64,000 nucleotides of DNA. Origin: Paenibacillus camerounensis (GTDB taxonomy: Bacteria > Bacillota > Bacilli > Paenibacillales > Paenibacillaceae). The position numbers were made by a program, and so were the translations under genes. The DNA lies in the NCBI RefSeq assembly GCF_000723885.1, contig NZ_CCDG010000040.1, positions 62,001-126,000 on the forward strand. The letters run 5' to 3'. The notes beneath the pieces were generated by a model. That model was not told where the DNA came from. It saw only the letters and a program-made list of their open reading frames with translations, and searched no databases. This document shows positions 8,446 through 15,948 of the stretch, in pieces; position 1 is the first letter of the stretch; every line of letters begins with the position of its first letter.

Positions 8446-9804
8446 ATGATATCACGTGGTGAAGTTCAAGAAACGAATCAGATGATCCGGGAAATGAATC
8501 TGGATGTACGTACCATTACGATGGGAATCAGCCTGATGGACTGCTCCCATACCGACATGCGCGTATTTAACCAGAATGTATACGATAAAATTACCCGTTC
8601 TGCCGAGAAGCTCGTCAAGACCGGTGAAGATCTGGAGCGGCAGTTCGGCGTGCCGATCGTCAACAAGCGTATCTCTGTCACTCCAATTTCCATTGCCGCA
8701 GGGGCAGTCCACACGGATTCCTATGTGCCGGTTGCGGAAATTCTGGACAAGGCGGCCAAAGAGGTCGGAGTTAACTTTATCGGCGGCTTCTCTGCGCTTG
8801 TACAGAAGGGCTGTACCAAAGGCGACCGGATTCTGATCGACAGCATCCCTGAAGCACTGGCTGTAACCGAGCGTGTATGCTCTTCTATTAATGTCGGCTC
8901 CTCGCGCAGCGGAATTAATATGGATGCCGTAAAACTGATGGGTGACATCATCCTGCAGACGGCAGAGCGCACGAAAGACCGCGATTCGATCGGCTGTGCC
9001 AAGCTGGTAGTATTCTGTAACGCGGTAGAGGATAACCCGTTCATGGCCGGTGCCTTCCATGGCGTCGGGGAACGGGAATGTGTTATCAACGTCGGGGTCA
9101 GCGGCCCCGGGGTGATCAAGCGGGCGCTGGAGGAAGTTAAGGGCCAGGACTTTGAAACGCTCTGCGAGACGATCAAACGGACCGCCTTCAAGGTAACCCG
9201 GGTCGGCCAGCTTGTCGCCCAGGAAGCCTCCAAACGGCTCGGTGTTCCGTTCGGCATTATTGATCTGTCACTGGCGCCTACCCCGCTGATCGGGGATTCC
9301 ATCGCCGAGATCTTCCAGGTTATGGGTCTGGAGGAAGCCGGAGCTCCCGGCACTACAGCAGCGCTGGCGATCCTCAACGACAATGTCAAAAAAGGCGGCG
9401 TTATGGCCTCTTCCTACGTCGGCGGATTAAGCGGTGCCTTCATTCCGGTCAGTGAGGACCATGGGATGATTCAAGCCGTGCAGCGCGGTGCGCTGACACT
9501 GGAGAAGCTCGAAGCAATGACCTGTGTCTGCTCCGTCGGGCTTGATATGATTGCCATTCCAGGCAGCACCAGCAAAGAAACGCTCTCCGGCATTATCGCG
9601 GATGAAGCAGCAATCGGCATGGTCAATAACAAAACAACCGCAGTCCGGCTGATTCCGGTAATCGGCAAGGACGTCGGCGAGATGGTTGAATTCGGCGGTC
9701 TGCTCGGATACGCGCCGGTCATGGCTGTGAATCCGTTCAACTGTGCCGGATTCGTGAACCGCGGCGGACGGATACCCGCACCGATTCACAGCTTCAAGAA
9801 CTGA
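8446..9804 (+). CDS. UPF0210 (DUF711/PFL) family protein
   Basis: A 452-residue cytoplasmic protein matching UPF0210 at full length, with glycine-rich and cysteine-containing conserved blocks (for example VGSSRSGINMD, GAPGTTAALA, TCVCSVGLDMIAIPG). AAAGGAG precedes the ATG. It is translated directly after the ACT-domain gene and followed by a strong terminator, so the two form a closed operon. The family is distantly related to glycyl-radical-like PFL folds by name only. I see no C-terminal glycyl-radical loop, so a radical mechanism should not be assumed. Function unknown. Confidence 0.9.
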   Translation: MISRGEVQETNQMIREMNLDVRTITMGISLMDCSHTDMRVFNQNVYDKITRSAEKLVKTGEDLERQFGVPIVNKRISVTPISIAAGAVHTDSYVPVAEILDKAAKEVGVNFIGGFSALVQKGCTKGDRILIDSIPEALAVTERVCSSINVGSSRSGINMDAVKLMGDIILQTAERTKDRDSIGCAKLVVFCNAVEDNPFMAGAFHGVGERECVINVGVSGPGVIKRALEEVKGQDFETLCETIKRTAFKVTRVGQLVAQEASKRLGVPFGIIDLSLAPTPLIGDSIAEIFQVMGLEEAGAPGTTAALAILNDNVKKGGVMASSYVGGLSGAFIPVSEDHGMIQAVQRGALTLEKLEAMTCVCSVGLDMIAIPGSTSKETLSGIIADEAAIGMVNNKTTAVRLIPVIGKDVGEMVEFGGLLGYAPVMAVNPFNCAGFVNRGGRIPAPIHSFKN

Positions 9805-9810
9805 TTGTAC

Positions 9811-9850
9811 AAAAACGCCGCCCCCTGAAGTCAGGCGGGCGGCGTTTTTG
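9811..9850 (+). terminator. Terminator of the ACT/UPF0210 operon
   Basis: AAAAACGCCGCCC pairs with GGGCGGCGTTTTT across an inner CCTGA..TCAGG helix, followed by TTTTTG. It starts 7 bp past the UPF0210 stop and also faces the convergent sigma-factor gene. Confidence 0.9.
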
Positions 9851-9911
9851 TTGATTGGTCCGGTATCCGGGAATGACATGTCCTGCAGAGGTACAAGCAG
9901 CGGCACTTCCC

Positions 9912-10829
9912 TCAATGCAGGAGAGAAGGCCGGGCAGGGATATGCCCCAGCTTCTCCGGCCCCACGACCAGGTAGAAGCTCTGGATCTGCTCCCCGCTGC
10001 GGCTCAGGCCAAGACATAGCACAGCCTTGACCACTTCCTGCATGCGGTAGACAAGACTCTCGTCCCCGTTAACCAGCTCGATCGAGGGCTCCCAGGTTCT
10101 CATCTCGTTCAGCACTCTGTGCGAGGTCAGCAGGGCAAGCACCCCTTTGCGGCCGGTCATCGGCCGGAGGATGGTATGAACCTCCTGCCCGCCTCCGTCG
10201 GCTATGAGCACAGGCTGCTCGGTCAGCAGAGCCAGCATCCCGCCCACATCGTGAGCAGCGAAGGCGGCAGTAAAGCGTTGAAGCATGATTCTGCGGGCCT
10301 GACCCGGCGCTGGTGAATGTACCGAAGGCGCCGGCTCAGCCTGCAGCGTGCGCTTCACGCGGCTGAAAATCTGCCGGCAGTTGCTCTCCCCTTTGCCGAC
10401 CATCCCGGCAATTGCCTCATATTCGTACTGATAAGCCTCACGGAGGACAAATACGGCTCTTTCGACAGGCGACAGCTTCTCCAGCAGAACCAGAAAAGCA
10501 AAGGAGAGCGAATCCTTACGCTCAGCCGCTGCCTCCGGCCCGTCATACAGCTCACTCACCGGCTCGGGCAGCCATTCGCCGATATAAGTCTCTCTGCGGC
10601 TGCGGGCCGAGTTCATGAGGTTCAGGCAGCGGTTGGTAATGCTTTTTGCGATATATGCCTTGATGTTATCAATATCGTCAAGCTCACGGCGCTGCAGATC
10701 CGCGAAGCAGTCCTGCAGCACATCCTCTGCATCTGCCGCAGAACCCAGCATACGGTATGCGATGGAGAAGGCATATCTTTTGTAGTGTAGGTACAGCTCC
10801 TCAAACCTCTCTGTCTGCGTATCGAACAC
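9912..10829 (-). CDS. ECF sigma factor, ECF41 (SigJ-like) group with SnoaL-like C-terminus
   Basis: A 305-residue sigma factor. Region 2 (about 10-80) and region 4 (about 108-165) are joined by a linker with WLPEP at 86-90, the hallmark of ECF41. Residues about 180-300 form a SnoaL/NTF2-like extension containing DGGGQ (211-215), matching the DGGGK/R motif of that group. ECF41 proteins have no separate anti-sigma factor; the fused C-terminal domain modulates activity. The GTG start at 10829 has GGGAGG upstream. The gene lies 23 bp downstream of a carboxymuconolactone decarboxylase-like gene, the classic ECF41 partner, with an ECF41-type promoter ahead of both, so it likely activates its own operon. 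Confidence 0.93.
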   Translation of the reverse strand: MFDTQTERFEELYLHYKRYAFSIAYRMLGSAADAEDVLQDCFADLQRRELDDIDNIKAYIAKSITNRCLNLMNSARSRRETYIGEWLPEPVSELYDGPEAAAERKDSLSFAFLVLLEKLSPVERAVFVLREAYQYEYEAIAGMVGKGESNCRQIFSRVKRTLQAEPAPSVHSPAPGQARRIMLQRFTAAFAAHDVGGMLALLTEQPVLIADGGGQEVHTILRPMTGRKGVLALLTSHRVLNEMRTWEPSIELVNGDESLVYRMQEVVKAVLCLGLSRSGEQIQSFYLVVGPEKLGHIPARPSLLH

Positions 10830-10852
10830 GATTCGCCCTCCCGCCCGTGTTA

Positions 10853-11296
10853 TTAGAACAAGCCCGGATACATCCCCGTCGATATAGCAATCCGGTTCCA
10901 GCTGTTAATCGTATTGATGCTCATAATCCAGTCTACGTATTCTTCCTCGCTGACAAATTCGCGCACATGGTCATAGACTGCCTGCGGCACCCCGTCCCGG
11001 CTGATATGGGTAATTGCCTCGGCAAGCTCCAGCACCGCCCGTTCATGAGGTGTAAAAATAGGAGCCTCACGCCATACACAGACCAGCAGCAGCTTATCCT
11101 GATAATCTCCCAGCTTCAGCAGGTCCTTGGCGTGCATATCCAGGCAGAACGCACAGCCGTTAATCTGCGACACTCTTATTTTAACCAGCTCGGTAAGCAC
11201 CTTGTCCAGCCCGCGTCCTCCGTTATGCTGTTCCAATGCCATCATAGCCCGGAATGCCGGTGCGTTAACCTGTCTGTAATTGAACCGTAAGCTCAT
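10853..11296 (-). CDS. AhpD-like carboxymuconolactone decarboxylase family protein
   Basis: A 147-residue all-helical protein. It carries the AhpD-type redox motif GCAFCLDMHAKD: Cys48, Cys51 and His55 form the CxxC(x3)H site of alkylhydroperoxidase-like proteins. GGAGG lies eight bases before the ATG. It is the first gene of the ECF41 operon, a published association (ECF41 sigma factors with COE proteins: carboxymuconolactone decarboxylases, oxidoreductases, epimerases). The motif suggests disulfide-based peroxide or thiol chemistry. True carboxymuconolactone decarboxylase activity is unlikely because no aromatic catabolism genes are nearby. Its physiological substrate is unknown. Confidence 0.9.
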   Translation of the reverse strand: MSLRFNYRQVNAPAFRAMMALEQHNGGRGLDKVLTELVKIRVSQINGCAFCLDMHAKDLLKLGDYQDKLLLVCVWREAPIFTPHERAVLELAEAITHISRDGVPQAVYDHVREFVSEEEYVDWIMSINTINSWNRIAISTGMYPGLF

Positions 11297-11332
11297 TTCT
11301 AATCGCCTCCATAAGTGTTATTCATTAATGGA

Positions 11333-11359
11333 GACAATACGGGGCAGGAATGTGTGACA
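11333..11359 (-). promoter_or_regulatory. ECF41-type promoter
   Basis: On the - strand, TGTCACA (11359-11353), exactly 16 bases, then TGTC (11336-11333). The published ECF41 consensus is TGTCACA-N16-CGTC, so only one -10 base differs. Predicted start of transcription is about 30 bases before the AhpD-like ATG. Confidence 0.8.
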
Positions 11360-11400
11360 AAAACGGCTAAAAAAGTTTTCGTTAAAATGAACCGGCCGGC

Positions 11401-12855
11401 TTAAGCCCGGGCCCGCTTGCTCCTGCGGATCGAAACCATCCGCCAGCCTGTCAGCAGTGCGGACACGAGGCAAATTGCCGAAGAGGTCAAGAACACTACA
11501 TGCATCCCCGACAGGAAAATATCCGGGCGCCCTTCGACGAGTCCGGTAACCCGGTAACCTGCTTTGCTGCTCATCACATTGAACAGGATTGAGGTGGCGA
11601 TCGTAATTCCGACTACCATCCCTACGTTGCGTACCAAAGAATTCACGCTGCCGGCCGAGCCGAGCTGGGTACGCGGCACCTTGCTCATGATCAGCGAATT
11701 GTTCGGTGACTGGAACAGGCCGCTGCCGACACCAAGCATGGCGATCCATACACCAACCAGAATGACTGAGCTTCCCTCATGCAGCCGGGCCAGTCCAAAC
11801 TGGGCAATTACCATGACGATCAGGCCGGCAAAGGTCAGAAATTCAGAGCCGATTTTATCAGAGAGCGCTCCGCTCAGCGGTGCAATAATAACCATCGAGA
11901 TCGGGAAGAGCATCAGCAGAAATCCGGCGGAGAACGGCGTGAGTCCGAGCATATTCTGCGCATAGAACGGCGAGATAATATTGAAGCAGAAATTAGCCGC
12001 GAAAACCAGGAAGGCGCAGAGAATGCTCAGTGAAAATAACGGGTTTTTGAACAAGGACAGCTGCAAAAGCGGTGCGGAGCTGCGAAGCTCAACAAGGAGA
12101 AAGGCGGCGAACGAAGCAGCGGCGGCAGCAAGTGCCGTGATGATCCGCACATCGCTATAGCCGAGCTGCTGCCCAAGCAGCAGGCCGGCGAACAAGGTAA
12201 TGATAAAGAATGAGAACAGCAGGCTGCCCGGCAGATCTATTGTTGACTTTACTCTGACCAGATCCTTAGGCAGCACCTTCATCCCCAGCACAAACGCGAT
12301 TATGCCAATCGGCACATTTACCCAGAAAATATATTCCCAGCCCAGCGTAGACACGATAATACCGCCCAGACTCGGGCCGGCGATGCTGCCAAGCGACACA
12401 AAGGTACCAATCAGGCCAAGCGCCTTTCCCCGTTCACCAGCCGGAAAAATATCCGTCACAATCCCCTGGCTGTTCGCCATCGTCATTGAAGCGCCAACCG
12501 CCTGGATCACCCGGGAGACAATGAGAAACGGCAGACTGGTGCTGAGCCCGCAGAGCAGAGAGCCGATGATGAACACAACCGTTCCGATTCTGAAAATCCG
12601 GATTTTGCCGGCCATATCCCCCAGCTTGCCGAAGAACAGAATAACAGCGCATATTGCCATTAAATAACCGGTAGTGACCCATTCAACCTGGGCTACCTGG
12701 AGATTGAGCTGCTTCACCAGCACCGGCAGGGCAATGTTGACAATACTCCCGTCCAGTGTGGACATAAAGGTAAATAAATTTAGAACAATCAGGATAATCC
12801 AGCGCTTCTTCTGAACCGCCGCATCATCCTGATAGGTTGCACTAATGGAAGACAT
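11401..12855 (-). CDS. DHA2 family (EmrB/QacA-type) multidrug MFS exporter
   Basis: Proton-driven drug exporter with 14 predicted transmembrane helices. The ATG at 12855 (MSSISATYQDD, 484 residues) has AGAGGGTG eight bases upstream; a longer reading from 12906 would run through a MarR operator. Family motifs include LDGSIVNIALP in TM1, FGKLGDMAGKIR (motif A), VSRVIQAVGASM and the motif C-like GPSLGGIIV. It is transcribed divergently from a MarR regulator across two identical 14-bp operators, the usual arrangement for a drug-inducible pump. Substrates cannot be deduced. Confidence 0.92.
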   Translation of the reverse strand: MSSISATYQDDAAVQKKRWIILIVLNLFTFMSTLDGSIVNIALPVLVKQLNLQVAQVEWVTTGYLMAICAVILFFGKLGDMAGKIRIFRIGTVVFIIGSLLCGLSTSLPFLIVSRVIQAVGASMTMANSQGIVTDIFPAGERGKALGLIGTFVSLGSIAGPSLGGIIVSTLGWEYIFWVNVPIGIIAFVLGMKVLPKDLVRVKSTIDLPGSLLFSFFIITLFAGLLLGQQLGYSDVRIITALAAAAASFAAFLLVELRSSAPLLQLSLFKNPLFSLSILCAFLVFAANFCFNIISPFYAQNMLGLTPFSAGFLLMLFPISMVIIAPLSGALSDKIGSEFLTFAGLIVMVIAQFGLARLHEGSSVILVGVWIAMLGVGSGLFQSPNNSLIMSKVPRTQLGSAGSVNSLVRNVGMVVGITIATSILFNVMSSKAGYRVTGLVEGRPDIFLSGMHVVFLTSSAICLVSALLTGWRMVSIRRSKRARA

Positions 12856-12890
12856 ACAAAAACACCCTCTTGCCTCAGTTTTCGGATATA

Positions 12891-12948
12891 GTTGCGTGCG
12901 CAACAATCCATATCAACCAGTGTACAGCAAACTAGTTGCGTGCGCAAC
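12891..12948. promoter_or_regulatory. Twin MarR operators in the divergent pump/regulator region
   Basis: Two identical copies of GTTGCGTGCGCAAC (12891-12904 and 12935-12948), each a 6-2-6 dyad and each embedded in TAGTTGCG..CGCAACA. Start-to-start distance is 44 bp, about four helical turns. They lie between the divergent MFS and MarR starts, so one dimer pair could repress both promoters. Confidence 0.85.
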
Positions 12949-13017
12949 AGCTTTACGGTAAACTTTCAGCAAGGGCGGATCGCGAGTGCCGCACAAAACC
13001 AAAGAGGTGTGTCCGTA

Positions 13018-13446
13018 GTGAAAAAAGAACCGCTCGGCAAGCTGATCGCTTACCTTCAGCGCCAGAATAACAAAATATTAAGCAGGGAGCTCCAGCCGTA
13101 CGGCCTTGGCAGCGGCGGACAGCACAGCTTCCTCAAGCTGATTCTCGGCAATCCCGGCATTACCCAGGATCAGATGACAAGTGAAATGAAATTTGATAAA
13201 GCGACCACAGCCCGCTCGGTGAAGCACCTGGAGCAGCTTGGCTATATTGAACGCCAGCCCGATCCCAAGGACCGGCGCTCCTCCCACCTGTATCCTACCG
13301 CAAAGGCACAGGCTTTTGCCCCTGAATTTCAGGCCATTCTGGACGGCCATAATGCCAGAATGACTGCGGAGCTGACAGAGGAGGAGTCCGATACACTGGT
13401 GGCGCTGCTCCAAAAGGTCATCCGCAGCACCGAAAAGCTGACTTAG
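13018..13446 (+). CDS. MarR family transcriptional regulator
   Basis: A 143-residue winged-helix dimer. It has the expected helix-turn-helix (ITQDQMTSEMKFDKATTARSV) and the wing DPKDRRSSHLYPTAKA. The GTG at 13018 is preferred because AAAGAGG (13001-13007) is correctly spaced; the frame is open further upstream, but those codons would read through an operator. It is divergent from the DHA2 exporter, with two identical GTTGCG-TG-CGCAAC dyads between them, so it is very probably the ligand-released repressor of the pump and of itself. Confidence 0.9.
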   Translation: MKKEPLGKLIAYLQRQNNKILSRELQPYGLGSGGQHSFLKLILGNPGITQDQMTSEMKFDKATTARSVKHLEQLGYIERQPDPKDRRSSHLYPTAKAQAFAPEFQAILDGHNARMTAELTEEESDTLVALLQKVIRSTEKLT

Positions 13447-13542
13447 CTGAATCCCCCCTTCTTTATGTGGACCGGCTGGGCCGGTATGAAGGACATTCAT
13501 CTGCCTCCAATTTTACTCAATCGGCCCGGATGGAGTGGGATG

Positions 13543-13770
13543 AGAGGCAGTTTTGCCTCTCATTTCGCTCGTTTGGCTTGCCGGGGCGGAATCAGAGGCA
13601 GTTTTGCCTCTCATTTCGCTCGTTTGGCTTGCCGGGGCGGAATCAGAGGCATTTTTGCCTCTCATTTCGCTTGTTCGGCCTGCCGGGGCGGAATCAGAGG
13701 CATTTTTGCCTCTCATTTCGCTCGTTTGGCCTGCCGGGGCGGAATCAGAGGCATTTTTGCCCTTAGCCTC
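13543..13770. repeat. 51-bp tandem repeat array of perfect hairpins
   Basis: Four full units and a partial fifth, starting at 13543, 13594, 13645, 13696 and 13747. Each begins with AGAGGCA, a four-base loop (GTTT or TTTT) and TGCCTCT, followed by a conserved spacer (CATTTCGCTCGTTTGG..GCCGGGGCGGAATC). Because 51 is a multiple of three, several frames stay open through it, but no start/RBS logic supports coding. It lies between the convergent MarR and DUF1796 genes. Copies differ by only a few substitutions, suggesting recent expansion. Confidence 0.92.
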
Positions 13771-13779
13771 AACCGCTGC

Positions 13780-14424
13780 TCACGTCAGGCTGATGCCGTC
13801 CAGAATATAATCCCAAGTAACATTATCCCCTGCCCGGTTCGGAATACTGAGCGAGCAGATCCCCGGGTATCCCCAGCCGTTGTTAACCACACCTTCCCGC
13901 CCGTCAACCCCGTTCACAATCAGAATCAGAAATTCTCCTCCGGTCAAGGTGCTCAGTACGCGCTGAAGCTCGGCAGCCTCCTCATACGTGCTGCCCCAGC
14001 GGATGAACAGCGTCCTGCTGCTGGCCCCAAGCTGATCCAGGAGGCGCTGGCTGCGCAGCTCGATTTTACTTTTGAATCCGGGATACACTGCACTCCACTC
14101 CTGCCCCTCCAGCACCGGGAAATCATGGACTGATATAACATTGTAATGAAAGTCCTTAATAAAATAAGATCTGACCGGCATGACCACTTCATTCTCCACA
14201 AATACATCATTACCATCGACCGGCGACATATTCTCAAGCTCCATATAACCTGCAAAACGGCTGCTGAGCAGCCTGTTCACATCTGTAAGTGATAAGGAAA
14301 CCACCCAGTCTAGCGGAGAAGAAAAGGTTCTGAGGCCTTTTCTCCGCAAATGCGCCGCCGGTTCACAGGAGCTGCCCAGGCTGACGATACAGTCATAGGC
14401 TCCCTTTATCTCACCCAAATCCAT
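13780..14424 (-). CDS. DUF1796 family putative papain-like cysteine peptidase
   Basis: A protein of about 214 residues. It opens with CIVSLGSSCEPAAHLRRKGLR followed by SSPLDWVVS, matching the DUF1796 start in which the Cys is the presumed nucleophile of a papain-like fold. A central HDFPV and the later IRWGSTYEE strand also fit. ATG 14424 sits just after GTGAGG; a GTG at 14433 is an alternative start. Relatives in Bacillales are often near glycosyl- or methyltransferase genes, but here the gene is alone between the hairpin array and a divergent MFS gene. Peptidase activity is a family prediction, not demonstrated by the sequence. Confidence 0.8.
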   Translation of the reverse strand: MDLGEIKGAYDCIVSLGSSCEPAAHLRRKGLRTFSSPLDWVVSLSLTDVNRLLSSRFAGYMELENMSPVDGNDVFVENEVVMPVRSYFIKDFHYNVISVHDFPVLEGQEWSAVYPGFKSKIELRSQRLLDQLGASSRTLFIRWGSTYEEAAELQRVLSTLTGGEFLILIVNGVDGREGVVNNGWGYPGICSLSIPNRAGDNVTWDYILDGISLT

Positions 14425-14606
14425 TTGCCTCACCCCACACTGTTATTTCAATATTAAATGCTTCCGGCGGCTGAAAGGTTTGGATGGTAGATTAAGTTTC
14501 CTTTGCCCGGGCTGCAAAAAACGGTTAAAATGTAACCCGGTATGAAAATGTATGAAAGTTGACTGTAAATCATGATTATTCAAAAAGGAGTGTCAGCACA
14601 AGCATC

Positions 14607-15842
14607 ATGAGCCATCATTCACCTAAAAGCCTCCGCAACACAAAGCCGGCTAAAGAACGTTTCCCGTTGTCGCTTCTCTGTCTGACCCTCGGTGCCTTTG
14701 CCATCGGTATGACCGAATTCATCATTATGGGGCTGCTACCCAATGTCGCCAGTTATCTCGGTGTGACAATCCCGCAGGCCGGCCAGCTCATAACCAGCTA
14801 CGCGCTTGGTGTTGCAATCGGGGCACCTATCCTCACAATATTCACCCATAAGCTGCCGCAGAAAAAGCTGCTCGTTATCCTAATGGGTATCTTCATCCTG
14901 GGCAATGCAGTATCTGTTATTGCGCCTACCTATCTGCTGCTGATTATTGCCAGAGTACTGACTGCTTTTGCACACGGCACTTTTCTGGGTGTCGGGACCA
15001 TTATCGCCGCGAGACTGGTGCCGCCGGACAAGCGTGCCGGAGCCGTCTCGGTAGTGCTGGCCGGGCTGACTGTCGCGAATATTATCGGTGTTCCGTTCGG
15101 AACGTTTATCGGCCAGCAGCTCGGCTGGCGCGCCTCCTTCGGTGCCATTACTGTGCTTGGCATCATCTCCCTGTTCGGCATCATCCGGTTCATCCCGGTG
15201 ATTATCCAGCAGGAGACAGCCAATCTCCGCGAGCAGGTGAGGGGTCTTCTGAATCCGCAGGTACTGCTGATTCTGCTCACCGGAGCACTGGGATGTGGAA
15301 GCCTGTTCGCGCTGTTCACGTATATTACGCCTATGCTGCAGGGCATCACCGGCTTTAGAGAACAGAGTGTGACCTGGATTCTGGTATTGTTCGGGGTAGG
15401 TGTCACGCTCGGTAACATTGCCGGCGGCAAGCTGGCCGACTGGAAGCTGATGCCCTCACTGATGGTCAACTTTGCAGTGCTTGCCGTTGTCATCTCCACT
15501 CTGACCGTAACCATGAGCCATCCTGTGCTGGCGGTCAGCAACATTTTCCTCTGGGGAATCGCCGCCTTCGGCATTATGCCGGGCATTCAGCTGCGGATTA
15601 TGAACCTGGCGCATAAAGCTCCGCTGCTCGCCACAACCTCCAGCCACTCTGCGCTTAATCTTGGCAATGCAGCCGGAGCATATCTCGGAGGGGTTGCAAT
15701 CAGCTCCTTCGGCTTAACCTCCATTCCCTGGCTGTCTGCCGCCCTGGCTGTTCTGGCTCTGGCCGGTGCCTGGTTCAGCTATGCTCTGACTGGCGGAAGA
15801 AGATCCTCAAATGCAGCTCCGGGTGATGCCCCGGCTGCATAG
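14607..15842 (+). CDS. DHA1 family MFS transporter (AraJ/YdhP-like)
   Basis: A 12-helix major facilitator, 411 residues from ATG 14607. AAGGAG lies 16 bases upstream, longer than ideal; an upstream in-frame TTG at 14559 is possible but has no RBS. Typical opening block LGAFAIGMTEFIIMGLLPNVA, motif A region FTHKLPQKKLL, and motif C-like GLTVANIIGVPFGTFIG. This subgroup includes sugar-efflux and chloramphenicol/purine exporters, so a substrate cannot be assigned. It is a single-gene unit with its own terminator. Confidence 0.9.
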   Translation: MSHHSPKSLRNTKPAKERFPLSLLCLTLGAFAIGMTEFIIMGLLPNVASYLGVTIPQAGQLITSYALGVAIGAPILTIFTHKLPQKKLLVILMGIFILGNAVSVIAPTYLLLIIARVLTAFAHGTFLGVGTIIAARLVPPDKRAGAVSVVLAGLTVANIIGVPFGTFIGQQLGWRASFGAITVLGIISLFGIIRFIPVIIQQETANLREQVRGLLNPQVLLILLTGALGCGSLFALFTYITPMLQGITGFREQSVTWILVLFGVGVTLGNIAGGKLADWKLMPSLMVNFAVLAVVISTLTVTMSHPVLAVSNIFLWGIAAFGIMPGIQLRIMNLAHKAPLLATTSSHSALNLGNAAGAYLGGVAISSFGLTSIPWLSAALAVLALAGAWFSYALTGGRRSSNAAPGDAPAA

Positions 15843-15885
15843 TGTTACCAGATCCTTAGCTATGTCAGAACAGAAACATCAGAAA

Positions 15886-15926
15886 AAAGGCCAGAATTTC
15901 CTTATCAGGAATTCCGGCCTTCTTTC
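15886..15926. terminator. Terminator between MFS gene and binding-protein gene
   Basis: AAGGCC-A-GAATTTCC pairs imperfectly with GGAATTCC-GGCCTT, with A-rich and T-rich flanks on both sides. It lies between convergent genes. Confidence 0.7.
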
Positions 15927-15948
15927 TGCATGCTGAATCGAGTGCTCA

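Noticed and set aside
13543..13770. CRISPR-like regular repeats
   Set aside because: The units are contiguous 51-bp tandem copies without unique spacers, and no cas genes are nearby.
13465..14133. Open frames of 99-222 codons across the 51-bp array, with a 17-residue repeat
   Set aside because: A 51-bp period keeps any stop-free frame open. No RBS-linked start exists, the longest frame runs antisense into the DUF1796 gene, and the DNA is better explained as tandem hairpins.
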